A stretch of 64,000 nucleotides of DNA from Bdellovibrionales bacterium (GTDB taxonomy: Bacteria > Bdellovibrionota > Bdellovibrionia > Bdellovibrionales > UBA1609). Shown here piece after piece: positions 17,607 through 26,423 of this stretch. The position numbers and the translations under genes were made by a program. The stretch is from contig JADJNU010000002.1 of the NCBI GenBank assembly GCA_016714165.1, positions 372,001 to 436,000 on the forward strand, written 5' to 3'. A model generated the notes under the pieces. It had not been told where the DNA came from and did not search any database. It worked only from the letters and a program-made list of their open reading frames with translations. Each line of letters starts with the position of its first letter. Within the stretch, counting starts at the first letter, position 1.

Positions 17607-19130
17607 AAAAGACGGACTAATCCATTTGCGGCGTAAGCCGCATTTCGGAGTTCAAGATGTGCAATCCGGTCAGTTCAGCGATATCCCTGTAATGTCCACG
17701 TTGACCTTTCTGACTGAAGTGACGAGTTGATGGTTGTGATGTTGCACATCCACACCAAGGTTCTTGAGTTGTTTGAAGAGAAGCTTGATCTTGTGTTCCT
17801 TGGGATCGCCCCGCATGTAGCCGAGCCTAGTGAGAACTTCCACTTGTTGTACTTGGCCCGGTAAAAGGAACCACGGTTGAGTTTGGCTCCGTGAGCAGCC
17901 TGGATAAGCAGCTTTCTAAAATGCGGCGAGCCGTCTCGACATTTTGATCTTTTTTTTTACCGGCAGACTCATTGTTGCCGGCGGCAACGCCGGCCCAAGC
18001 CGCGAACTTCCTTTCATCTGCGAAGTTGGATACGTCGTTGGTTGCCTCGGCAATAATACCCACCGCTAGTGTCATATCTATGCCGGGGATCTTTCGTAGT
18101 TCCTCGATAAGGTTTGCGTAGGGCGTGACGTCCACTGCGAGCTGCCGATCTACTTCTAAAACTCTGCTGTTGAGATCATCATATTGTTGCATCAACTCTT
18201 TGATCAGAAAAATGTGATGGCTTGTAAAGCAGTTTGTCAGGGACTTCTTGATTTCTCCTTTCCGCTTGATGTTGGTGGTCACTGAAGCCGCCAAGACGTC
18301 CGCCCGGGTCGTGCCCTCGGCTAGGAGTCTGAGCACCTTCACACCTGCCACACCAAAAACGTTAGAGACCACTGAGCCCAACTTAATGTTTCCATCCTCA
18401 AGGATTTTTTGAACTCTGTTTTTGACGCGCGTAATGTCGTCAGTCAGGTTCGTGCGATGGCGGCTCAAGAGTCTGAGTTGCTGAAACTTATCCTCCGGTA
18501 TAAAGGACGCTCGGATTAGCCCGAACCGGTGCAACTGCGCAATCCAGTGGGAGTCGTTCATGTCAGTCTTTCTTCCCGGCACATTCCTCATCGAGCGGGC
18601 GTTGCCAACCGTACATTTTATCCCCATCTTGGACCACACGTTGTAAACGGGCTTCCAAAAAATCCCGGTGCTCTCCATGGCGACCTCAAGAACTTCGCAC
18701 TCTTTGAGAATAACGGCCATTGCCATTAAATCCTCAGTGAACGTGCCGCATTCAAACTGCTCCACCACAGGCTCTTTGTCCGCGTCACCCTTTAAAATGG
18801 TGATTGCGAGAATCTGTTTGTGGACGTCGACTCCGGCTACATTGGTTCTGATCGCATGCATGGGTTGCTCCCCCGTTAGGTTAAAACCCCGGGAAGACAT
18901 GAGAAGGGCTGCACATCTACAAAATTTGCTCTACGAGGGATCTCTAAAAACCCCTCATACAAATGGTCCTTTGAGCGCCCAACCAGCCACGTTTATGATC
19001 GACCTATTTAAATCAGGATGTCGGACGAGAAGAGATAAGCCAGACGAACTTCGGCCTTTTTAGTCTTCCTAGGATCGACGCCTGAATACACTGACTTGGT
19101 TAATTTTGTTAGCTTAGGTTGCAGAGGGTC
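17607..19130 (-). mobile_element. IS110-family insertion sequence, ends approximate
   Basis: The element consists of an IS110-type transposase gene (17670-18861) with non-coding flanks. IS110 elements have no terminal inverted repeats, so the ends are only bounded by the neighbouring genes. The left flank has a hairpin TGCGGC-GTAA-GCCGCA (17627-17642). The 18862-19130 flank, upstream of the transposase, is where elements of the IS110 group encode their guide (bridge) RNA. There, GAGGG/CCCTC around a T-rich loop is one possible hairpin. The boundaries are inference. Confidence 0.5.
17670..18861 (-). pseudogene. IS110-family transposase, frameshifted
   Basis: IS110 transposases combine a RuvC-like DEDD N-terminal domain with a C-terminal Tnp domain that carries a catalytic serine. 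Visible are GVDVHKQILAITI, EVAMESTGIFWKPVYNV, GRKTDMNDSHWIAQLHRFG and the C-terminal LRKIPGIDMTLAVGI with FAAWAGVAAGNNESAGKKK. At a run of nine A (minus strand; T run 17950-17958) the frame should shift -1 to continue RSKCRDGSPHFRKLLIQAAH. A second -1 shift near 17850 is needed to reach LGYMRGDPKEHKIKLLFKQ and the stop at 17670-17672. Two shifts suggest an inactive copy; the A-run could also be a slippage site. The start is ATG 18859-18861, with GGGGGAG just upstream. Confidence 0.8.
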
Positions 19131-19160
19131 CGCGCGGCGCAGCCGAGCGGGTAGACGTTT

Positions 19161-19651
19161 ATGAAAAATCTTTTGCTTCTGGGATTTTTATTTTTATCGC
19201 AGGTAGCTTTCGGGGAAGTACGGAATGAGGTCGTTATTTCATCGCAACCTGAAATTCGTAAGTTTCTTTCAAATCCCCATAGTTATATTTATGATTTAGC
19301 TGCCACTCCGTATTTAGAAAGAAGCTCGTCGGCTTCCGACATCATGAAAGAGCGCCTAAAAGACTATTTGACTGGCAGTTATCATTTATCTCGCGTCAAT
19401 ACTGGTTCCTCTGTGAGAAAACTCAAAGTAAATCTCTCGGACTTTAACAAAAAGGACAGCGATGACCGGATTTTGTGCATTTTGAATACACGAACGATGG
19501 TTCTTCGGAGCAATACTATCACTATAAATATGTGACCTTCTCTGGTGGGTCGGTGTTTCTCCCTAACCTTATTAAAAATGAACCGGCTAATATTAAAGAC
19601 TTAGAGGCGTGCAAGGCTTACCATACAGGTCATCCTCTTGCCTGCCGATAA
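19161..19651 (+). pseudogene. Exported hypothetical protein gene with one frameshift
   Basis: The frame starts MKNLLLLGFLFLSQVAFGEV, a good signal peptide, and runs to residue about 104. At the T run 19471-19474 the natural continuation is one base out. In the shifted frame the sequence goes on as VHFEYTNDGSSEQYYHYKYV, then GGSVFLPNLIKNEPANIKDL and ends AYHTGHPLACR at TAA 19649-19651. One missing T would explain it. The joined product would be about 163 residues, exported, of unknown family. It is either a recent mutation or a consensus error. It lies directly downstream of the IS110 flank. Confidence 0.55.
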
Positions 19652-19674
19652 GGTTTAATATAATAATATTAAAC

Positions 19675-19724
19675 GGCGCATCCAAGGAGGGCGGTTCGAA
19701 AGTCCTCCAAGTGTGGGTGCGCCA
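19675..19724. repeat. Two-tier hairpin ending in a copy of the tRNA-Arg 3' end
   Basis: GGCGCATCC (19675-19683) pairs with GGGTGCGCC (19715-19723) and GGAGG (19686-19690) with CCTCC (19704-19708). GGGTGCGCCA (19715-19724) is identical to the last ten bases of tRNA-Arg(TCG) at 15738-15747, and GGTTCGA also occurs just before in both. This may be the far attachment site of an old integrated element, but ten bases is short evidence. Confidence 0.35.
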
Positions 19725-19838
19725 ATTTCCCAAATCGCTGTTTTGACTCGATGGCCCCTGAAAGACCTTGAAAAATATCAATCCGAACGTCTGCGATTTT
19801 AATTCGGACCAATGGTTTTTTACTGCAAGGCAAGTGGT

Positions 19839-20174
19839 ATGAATCGAAATATAGCCGTATTGGTCTTGTCTGTTTTTGTCGCTGGATCGAGCGCCGAGGG
19901 AATCGCGCAGCCTGTTGATTTTCAAAGTATCGGCGCCGAGTTGACTCCCACTATGTTGAAATGCCCGGAGCGCATTTGGCCGAATTATAATTGGTGGGCA
20001 ATCAATGTTTCGAAACTCCTCAAGCTGGGTGGGCGGTTCTCCCAAGCTTATCTCCAGAGAACGCGCCTAGTAGACGTAACTCATGGCCACGCGAGACATG
20101 ATGTTGCCGGCATTCAATGTTCCGGCGGTTGTAGTGAAGCTCCCATCGAGATAAAAACCATTGAGCAACACTGA
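19839..20174 (+). CDS. Short exported protein, possibly truncated
   Basis: ATG 19839 follows AAGG and begins MNRNIAVLVLSVFVAGSSA, a signal peptide. The next 45 residues (including LKCPERIWPNYNWWAINVS) look protein-like. The last third overlaps the 3' end of the outer-membrane protein gene on the other strand by about 100 bases, so the natural C-terminus was probably replaced. I would treat it as the remaining 5' part of a larger gene. No family is recognised. Confidence 0.35.
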   Translation: MNRNIAVLVLSVFVAGSSAEGIAQPVDFQSIGAELTPTMLKCPERIWPNYNWWAINVSKLLKLGGRFSQAYLQRTRLVDVTHGHARHDVAGIQCSGGCSEAPIEIKTIEQH

Positions 20175-21191
20175 CATACCGCCCGCAACCGTTGCGGAAT
20201 CCGCAATCGAGTTGGAGGTGGACGGAGTTCCCGTCGTCTTATTCGTTTGATCGTTGAGAAGCACCCCCTGCTTGATCGAACCGCGCAGCGACAGCCATCT
20301 CTTCACTTGGCCTTCAACTCCAAAACCAGCCAACAGTTGAGTCGTTTCAAGCTCATGGCTCACCGAGGCTCCTTGTTCCAAGGATTCACGCTCCAGTTGT
20401 GCAAACCAGATCAAGAACGCATGACGGCTGCTCAATTCCTCCGTATGTCCAGCGCCCACGGTTAACTCAAATGCATTGAGATCCTGACTCGTACCACCAA
20501 CGACTTCATACTCAGAATCCTTTTTGTGGATTTGCCCCCAGATACGATATTTGTCGAGATTATAGATGGCACCCACCTTCAATCCCAACTTGCCTTTGTA
20601 TCCATCGTTATCAACCGCCGCACCCTCTGCTTCGTCAACCAAAGCCAGATGACTATAAAACTCCCACTCCTCACCCACAAGAACACCCGCACGGAATCCA
20701 ACAAAGGTCTCTGATCTTTCGACACCGGCGACAGTGGTTTCATCTTTGTTATTTGAGAGAGTCGCTCCAAGGCCCCAACGATTGGCCGACCCCGAGCCCA
20801 TTCCCCAGGTAAAATCAAGAGTGTTATCTGGCATCAGGAATGTTCCTGATGCAGAAGTACCAGCTAAATTTCGAAAGGAAATGGATTCATTATCCTCGTT
20901 ACCGAGATAGATTGTGTACGGAAAAGAACCCTCATTTTCAAACCATCCGCCTTCTGCTTTCGGTGCAGCGACAGTATCGGTTTTACTGGCTCCGCCATCA
21001 TCACCCCACTCGAGATTGATCCGTCGATCGATCTTATGAATATATGCGGGATTCAAAAAGATATTGCGTTCGTCTTTGACAAAGAACGAACCCATCGAAT
21101 CTTGGTTCAAAGCTTCGAGACGTGACTTGGTTGCAAAGGCCGGTGGTCCCCCGATGACTGCCGCGACCAATAAGAAACTGAGTTCCCACAT
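20067..21191 (-). CDS. Outer-membrane beta-barrel protein
   Basis: This is a 374-residue protein with signal peptide MWELSFLLVAAVIGGPPAFA. The mature part has a conserved-looking start, GSFFVKDERNIFLNPAYI, and alternating amphipathic strands with many Gly, Ser, Asn and aromatic residues. It ends AMSYVY, a terminal aromatic residue as needed for BAM-dependent insertion. It has no enzymatic motif; a channel or structural barrel is likely. GGGGGGA precedes the ATG by about 8 bases. The start lies beside a 485-base gap that should hold its promoter. Confidence 0.75.
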   Translation of the reverse strand: MWELSFLLVAAVIGGPPAFATKSRLEALNQDSMGSFFVKDERNIFLNPAYIHKIDRRINLEWGDDGGASKTDTVAAPKAEGGWFENEGSFPYTIYLGNEDNESISFRNLAGTSASGTFLMPDNTLDFTWGMGSGSANRWGLGATLSNNKDETTVAGVERSETFVGFRAGVLVGEEWEFYSHLALVDEAEGAAVDNDGYKGKLGLKVGAIYNLDKYRIWGQIHKKDSEYEVVGGTSQDLNAFELTVGAGHTEELSSRHAFLIWFAQLERESLEQGASVSHELETTQLLAGFGVEGQVKRWLSLRGSIKQGVLLNDQTNKTTGTPSTSNSIADSATVAGGMSVLLNGFYLDGSFTTTAGTLNAGNIMSRVAMSYVY

Positions 21192-21676
21192 GATTTCGTC
21201 CCCCCGAAAACACTAAATTAAAATAATGAACAGGAGGATAAAATACTCCGGAGCGAAAGAGCAATCCAAAAAAGCCTGACGTAAAAATGAATTGGCTTGT
21301 CACCCTAACTGAAATTTTAAATGTGTGATTGAGACGCTAGATGTGATGTGTGTTGATTGGTTTGAGTTATGATCCCTTATCTGGGATGAGAGATACCCCT
21401 ATGATTACAAGCTGAGGACTTACGCGGCTAAATCCGAGGCTATGACGCCAGGCTTCACTTTTCAGCTGTCTGCAACTCTCTAAAATTTCTATCTAGGCAA
21501 AGAGTCAATTTACATGGTTCAAAGAATAGGGAGGACATTAAGCGGTTTTCAGCCGGCTAAGTGTTGTGCACAATTCTTGCTTTGGGATTTCCCTTTAATC
21601 CAATCTTCTCACTCCATCTAGGACGATCAAGTACAAGAGATATCGGAATGGGACTCAAAGCATGAAGGAAACACAT
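21192..21676. other. Intergenic region between two divergent exported-protein genes
   Basis: This holds 485 bases with no supported gene. One small hairpin, ATCCC-TTATCT-GGGAT, lies at 21372-21387. Promoters for both flanking genes must be here, but I cannot name a convincing -35/-10 pair. Confidence 0.4.
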
Positions 21677-22924
21677 ATGAAAAACTGGTTAGTCATCATT
21701 TTAGGATTGATTGCAACCTCATCGGCGATAGCAAATCCGATCGATTATTCAAGTATATTTTTCACTCAATTTAAAGATTCAGCACCTAAGAAGCAAGTGG
21801 CTCCACCTGACGATCACGTTGATTTGAACGAAAATTACTTAAATCGGGACTATTTTGCGTCTGGCGACTTGGTGTGGACCCAACCACTTCAGTATCTATT
21901 AAATCACATTCAAGCGTCGGTCGCACTTCCTCAGACCCTCTTGCGCACTTTCATCTCAGTAGCGGAGAAATCACTCAAGCCTAAGAAAGACAATTATCCG
22001 ATATCACCAGATCGTTACCCCGAAAATTCCATAGCGCGACTGTTTATTCAAGAGAGCATCTCTGCAGCTTTCTACCACCTTAAGGGAAATTACCAATTGC
22101 CCTACCAGATGGGTTTGCTTCTTTCCGATGGCTCTGAGAGTTTATCCGCAGAGGCTTTGAGAGAAGTCCAGAGGGATTCAACGACCAAACGCGGAACAGT
22201 TCAGATTCTATTTGGAGATGTCGGAGCTAGTGGGGTGAGTAGTCTCGTGACTGAATACGCCAAAGCGAGTGGGCGTCAACTTGAGCATATTCATGCGGGA
22301 TGGCATTTTGTTGATATCAGAGCGTTAGCGGCAGAAATTCAGGGACATGTTCGTCAGGGAAATGCTCCTATTCTTTATTTTGACCAACTGAACAGATATC
22401 CTGATGAAATTCTTGAAGCGGTGGCAGCCTTGACCGAAAATCGAGCTCTCATTGGAAATGCCAGCTTGATCGTCTCCTTCAAGCCAGATGCCTTCGGTGG
22501 TACAAACAGAAATCTATTAAATAGAATAGTTTCTAGCTCAGAAGCTCTTCACACAGTAGGTCATCCAAGATCTTGGCATTATTATGCAGATTTCATTCGA
22601 ATCAATCTGCCAGCCGTCTTAAATCTGATTGCTAGAAAAAATCAGCACAATAAAAATCTTATCCTTATGAACGAGGAATCGACCATAACTCAACTCGCAA
22701 ATGCCTCATGGAACATCCAAGAGGATACGGGACGTTCGCTTTTTAGAGAACTGGATATGATTCTCCGTAACCCTGATATAGACTATTCTGATGCAATTTT
22801 TGATGGTTTAGGTTTATGTGGGAATTTTTTGAGATCGAGATCCAGATCGAGTTCCCGAATTGGTTTTTATGAAGCGGTAACGCGATACCAAAGTGCGGTT
22901 CGAGAATCACTGGGAACAGAATAG
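21677..22924 (+). CDS. Exported degenerate AAA+-like protein
   Basis: The start is ATG 21677 with AAGGA upstream; the first residues MKNWLVIILGLIATSSAIA form a signal peptide. The middle resembles an AAA+ module. ILFGDVGASGVSSLV (about residues 177-191) sits where Walker A belongs but lacks the GKT/S. NAPILYFDQLNRYPDEILEA (229-248) matches Walker B with Asp followed by Gln instead of Glu. A lid-like helix region ends with TGRSLFRELDMIL (about 351-363), similar to the sensor-2 part of Clp/Hsp100 ATPases. Lost ATP residues and export to an ATP-free compartment fit a non-catalytic scaffold. The AAA+ assignment is my reading of motif order and needs a profile search. Confidence 0.6.
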   Translation: MKNWLVIILGLIATSSAIANPIDYSSIFFTQFKDSAPKKQVAPPDDHVDLNENYLNRDYFASGDLVWTQPLQYLLNHIQASVALPQTLLRTFISVAEKSLKPKKDNYPISPDRYPENSIARLFIQESISAAFYHLKGNYQLPYQMGLLLSDGSESLSAEALREVQRDSTTKRGTVQILFGDVGASGVSSLVTEYAKASGRQLEHIHAGWHFVDIRALAAEIQGHVRQGNAPILYFDQLNRYPDEILEAVAALTENRALIGNASLIVSFKPDAFGGTNRNLLNRIVSSSEALHTVGHPRSWHYYADFIRINLPAVLNLIARKNQHNKNLILMNEESTITQLANASWNIQEDTGRSLFRELDMILRNPDIDYSDAIFDGLGLCGNFLRSRSRSSSRIGFYEAVTRYQSAVRESLGTE

Positions 22925-23029
22925 ATTATTTGAAAAAAAGCTGAGATTAGATCTGGTAGAAGTGCCTTTTACTGCATGACAGGACTTGTAGTTACAAAAC
23001 CATACGGAAACGAGTCATAAATTCTCCTG

Positions 23030-23833
23030 CTATCGAGTAGCGTCTGAGGTCTTTGCATATTCGGTCTTGGCCGTCGCACTTGGAAATCCTTCTGGACCAG
23101 AACGAAAACGTCCAGCCCAATCCTGTTGAAACTCTGAAGGAATGATTACGCATTCTGAGGGAAATTGTTCGGGGTAAAACCTAAAGCTATGATTAGAGCC
23201 ATAAATGAGAATCACATCTCTTTGCGCTGCGTTTTGTGAAAAGTAATTCTGAACTTGCGTGAGCGCGGCTTTTTCCCTCGCGCCATAAACCAGTGATCCT
23301 ATTTTTGGCGGATAAGAGTCGGTGCTAGAATCATGTGTCCTTAACCAACGCTTGATCGGATCATTGATTTCATCTGAGGCTTCTCGGTTTTCATATACTC
23401 GGTGAAGAACGCTCGCTCTTCCTCGTATTAACTGAACGAATTCGCCACCATTATCCACCAATTTTTGCTTCTGAATATCGGTCAAAGCATCAGGGCTTTC
23501 TGGCAAACCTCTGGGGAAAATTCGGTTGTAGTAGCTTTTCAGTCCTGCTCGCACATCCGCAGGGAGCATATCCAACGATACGTCTTTGTCTTTCACCTGC
23601 TCACTAAAAACTGGAACTTGGGGGAATCTTCCGATATATGAAGCGACTTTTAGTTGAGACTCGACGATTTTATTTTTTTGAGAATCAGACATTTTCACAC
23701 CGGCGAACTCGGGGGGGGGATGGCTCTGGGGTAAAAAAATAATTCGATGTTTACACTCATCCGCATTGGCTGCCGTTAGAGCAAATGAAGTGAGCACATA
23801 AAAAAATGAAATCAGATTAATCCCAAATGCCAT
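23030..23833 (-). CDS. Exported protein, possible TraB/ChaN-like fold
   Basis: The 267-residue protein starts MAFGINLISFFYVLTSFALT and AANAD, a signal peptide. The N-terminal IIFLPQSHPPP and PVFSEQ, and the C-terminal VILIYGSNHSFRFYPEQFP, recall the His/Glu-bearing repeats of the TraB, ChaN and EreA superfamily (strand, then H; E; later GxNH). This is weak similarity judged by eye. The C-terminal 30 residues are low complexity. It is convergent with the AAA+-like gene. Confidence 0.55.
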   Translation of the reverse strand: MAFGINLISFFYVLTSFALTAANADECKHRIIFLPQSHPPPEFAGVKMSDSQKNKIVESQLKVASYIGRFPQVPVFSEQVKDKDVSLDMLPADVRAGLKSYYNRIFPRGLPESPDALTDIQKQKLVDNGGEFVQLIRGRASVLHRVYENREASDEINDPIKRWLRTHDSSTDSYPPKIGSLVYGAREKAALTQVQNYFSQNAAQRDVILIYGSNHSFRFYPEQFPSECVIIPSEFQQDWAGRFRSGPEGFPSATAKTEYAKTSDATR

Positions 23834-24177
23834 ATCCTCTCCAATCCTTACGCAGGGGATATTTCAATAGTGAGACCACCTCCTTATTGAAAATTTGAGA
23901 TTTGAGGCATCAAAACTGGGTAGCAGGCCCTAAATTGTGACCTTTCCGTCAAGTGAATGGGCAGTGTTTCATATTGAAACATCACTCGGAATTCCCTTTA
24001 TCTCCCTGGAATTCTTCAAAGATCTCATTGTTCGCTGTCTGTCGCTCACTCTTTTTATATTTTAAGTACCCATTGGGCTTCAGGCAATTCGCTGAGATCA
24101 ATAGAGAAAGGCATCATTGTGCCGATGTCATTTCATTGGTCCTTAAGCGAGCAGAGGCAGAAATACCAAGACTCGCT
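23834..24177. other. Intergenic region with a perfect dyad
   Basis: This holds 344 bases without a supported gene. TGTTTCA-TAT-TGAAACA at 23965-23981 is a 7-bp perfect inverted repeat, operator-like in size. A plus-strand open frame from 23953 runs into the antisense of the next gene and is not believed. Confidence 0.35.
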
Positions 24178-26256
24178 CTACCTCAACCTGTTCCACAAGT
24201 AAGTGTACTCCAGGGCCATCACATGGGCTGTCTCTTCCAGGTTTGCCCGGCCCGCATGCCCTCCGTTGATGTTCTCATAATAAAAGACAGGGTGTCCCTG
24301 CTCCAACATGCGGGCTGCCATTTTACGTGCATGTCCGGGATGAACTCGATCATCCTTTGTTGACGTTGTAAATAGCGCCTGAGGATATTGAGTTTTGGGA
24401 TTGAGGTTGTGGTAGGGAGAATACTTCAACAGATAAGCACATTGCTTGGGATCATCTGGATCGCCGTATTCGGCCATCCAGCTAGCTCCTGCAAGTAGTT
24501 TCGAGTACTTCACCATATCAAGCAAAGGAACCTGAGCAAGCGCTGCCCTATAGAGTTCTGGTCTTTGCACCATCGTGGCTCCGACCAATAGTCCACCATT
24601 ACTTCCACCTTCAATTCCCAATTTCTCAGGTGAAGTGATTTTGCGATCAATCAGGTCCCGCGACACGGCGATAAAATCGTCAAAAGCGACCTGACGATTC
24701 TCCCTCAGAGCGGCCTGATGCCACTCGGGCCCAAACTCGCCTCCTCCCCTAATATTGGCAATAACATAGACTCCTCCACGCTCTAGCCATATCTTTCCTA
24801 TCGACGCCGAATAATAAGGCGCCAGTGAAGTCTCAAAGCCGCCGTATCCATATTGAATTGTCGGATGTGAACCATCAAAGGCCATGTCTTTTGGTTTCAA
24901 AACAAAGTAAGGAATTTCAGTTCTATCTGAACTCCGAGCAAAATATTGAACCACCTCATACTTGCTGGCATCAAATCGATCGGGAGCTTTTTTAATCAAC
25001 TCGAGCTTAAAACTGTCATCTTCGTCTTTGACCAAATATTGGCTCGTCGGAGTTAAGTGATCAGTGTAGGTCATCGTTGAGATATCAGCAGGCTCCTCAT
25101 CGCTCTTAAGATCAAATGAAATGATTCCCGTACTCGGAAAGGGCAGCACGCGAGACTCCCATTTACCCTCCTGATCCAGCTTGATATCGAGAATCTTTCC
25201 TCTGATATTATCAAGAACATTCACGAAAACTCGATTTTTTCGAACCTGAACGTCTTCTATAGACTGCCGAGGACCCGCCGTAAAGACTGTCTCTGCACCT
25301 TCAAGGCTCGTGGCTTCTAAATTAAAACGAACAATCGAATTGACTGGAATGGTTCGTTTTTCCAGAATCAATTTTTCTTTCAAGAGGATAAAAATATAAT
25401 TTTCCTTAATCCCAAGAAAACTAGAAGTTAAGGGCTTTGGAATTTGCCGAAGAGATCCATCTCCCCCTTGAATAAACAATTCCGTCTTATAGAAATCAGT
25501 GATCCGATGAAACAGCACATGCTCTCTATTTCCATCCCGAATCAAAGAGGAATCGGCCTGGATATCTGATTCCTTTACCTCAAATTTGATCACGGCCTGA
25601 TCAAGAGATTGGCCACGATGCCAAAGCCTAACCGTTCGAGGATATCCAGACTTGGTGAGTGAGTCCTTTCCAAATTCGCCCGCAATAAGAACCGTATTTT
25701 CATCCAGTCCCACCAAAGAAGATTTTGCTTCAGGTACAAAAAATCCATCCGCAACAAACTGCCGCGACTCAAGGTCGAACTCTCGAACGACGGAGGCATC
25801 CTTCCCTCCGCGCGAAAGAGTGATCAGTAATCTTTGAGAATTCTTGGTTAGTCGTTCGTATCCCTTGTAGACCCAGTTTTCTCCCTCCGCCTGTGACAAT
25901 TTATCTAGATCCAGAATAACATCCCAGCTAGGGCTTTCCTTCTTATATTCTTCCAGGCTTGTTCGACGAATCACGCCATGCTTGTGCGCTTCGTCCTGCC
26001 AAAAATTCCAGAAATATCCTTTGTGAAAGGAGGAAAATGGCACCCGATCCGAGGCAAACAAAATACCTCTCATGTCCGCCAAAATTGAGCGATACGCAGG
26101 ATCTGCTTCTAAAACATCGGTCGTCTTTTGATTTTGCCCACGAACCCAAGCCATCGATCCTTCGCCCTCTATGTCCTCAAGACCATAAAATGGATCAGGA
26201 GGAACCTGAGTGGCTGCTGCTGAGAAGGGGAGCATAGTTACAATTCCAAAAATCAA
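24178..26256 (-). CDS. Prolyl oligopeptidase (S9A family), probably exported
   Basis: S9A enzymes cut short peptides after proline. The C-terminal alpha/beta-hydrolase domain has the serine in GIEGGSNGGLLVGA, the aspartate in TTSTKDDRVHPGHA and the histidine in INGGHAGR. The N-terminal seven-bladed propeller domain starts with PPDPFYGLEDI and SMAWVRGQN. Before it comes a hydrophobic stretch (LIFGIVTMLPFSAAATQ) that looks like a signal peptide, so the enzyme likely works in the periplasm. The start is uncertain: I used the TTG at 26254-26256; longer starts up to 26406 are open but have no clear ribosome site. It lies downstream of a methyltransferase gene on the same strand. Confidence 0.88.
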   Translation of the reverse strand: MIFGIVTMLPFSAAATQVPPDPFYGLEDIEGEGSMAWVRGQNQKTTDVLEADPAYRSILADMRGILFASDRVPFSSFHKGYFWNFWQDEAHKHGVIRRTSLEEYKKESPSWDVILDLDKLSQAEGENWVYKGYERLTKNSQRLLITLSRGGKDASVVREFDLESRQFVADGFFVPEAKSSLVGLDENTVLIAGEFGKDSLTKSGYPRTVRLWHRGQSLDQAVIKFEVKESDIQADSSLIRDGNREHVLFHRITDFYKTELFIQGGDGSLRQIPKPLTSSFLGIKENYIFILLKEKLILEKRTIPVNSIVRFNLEATSLEGAETVFTAGPRQSIEDVQVRKNRVFVNVLDNIRGKILDIKLDQEGKWESRVLPFPSTGIISFDLKSDEEPADISTMTYTDHLTPTSQYLVKDEDDSFKLELIKKAPDRFDASKYEVVQYFARSSDRTEIPYFVLKPKDMAFDGSHPTIQYGYGGFETSLAPYYSASIGKIWLERGGVYVIANIRGGGEFGPEWHQAALRENRQVAFDDFIAVSRDLIDRKITSPEKLGIEGGSNGGLLVGATMVQRPELYRAALAQVPLLDMVKYSKLLAGASWMAEYGDPDDPKQCAYLLKYSPYHNLNPKTQYPQALFTTSTKDDRVHPGHARKMAARMLEQGHPVFYYENINGGHAGRANLEETAHVMALEYTYLWNRLR

Positions 26257-26407
26257 ACCAACATCAAATAGCTCTCTGGAAATCGATAAAATAAAGACTT
26301 CTATTTTCGTTAGAAGAAAATGAACCACGAGCCCCCCCGTTATTACCAGATTTTCTTTTACTGCTTGGTTGGAATTCGAAGTACCACGAGTCCCAAACCT
26401 ATGCAAT

Positions 26408-26423
26408 GCCCGACGGGCTTTTT
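26408..26423 (+). terminator. Terminator-shaped hairpin pointing along the plus strand
   Basis: GCCC-GAC-GGGC is followed by TTTTT on the plus strand, although both flanking genes are on the minus strand and the hairpin overlaps the methyltransferase stop. It could stop antisense transcripts or be chance. Confidence 0.35.

Noticed and set aside
19131..19160. GCCGAGCGGGTAGACG, similar to a tRNA-Leu D-arm
   Set aside because: No matching acceptor, anticodon or T-arm in the expected distance.
23953..24363. 136-codon plus-strand open frame
   Set aside because: Second half is antisense to the prolyl oligopeptidase end, and composition is not protein-like.
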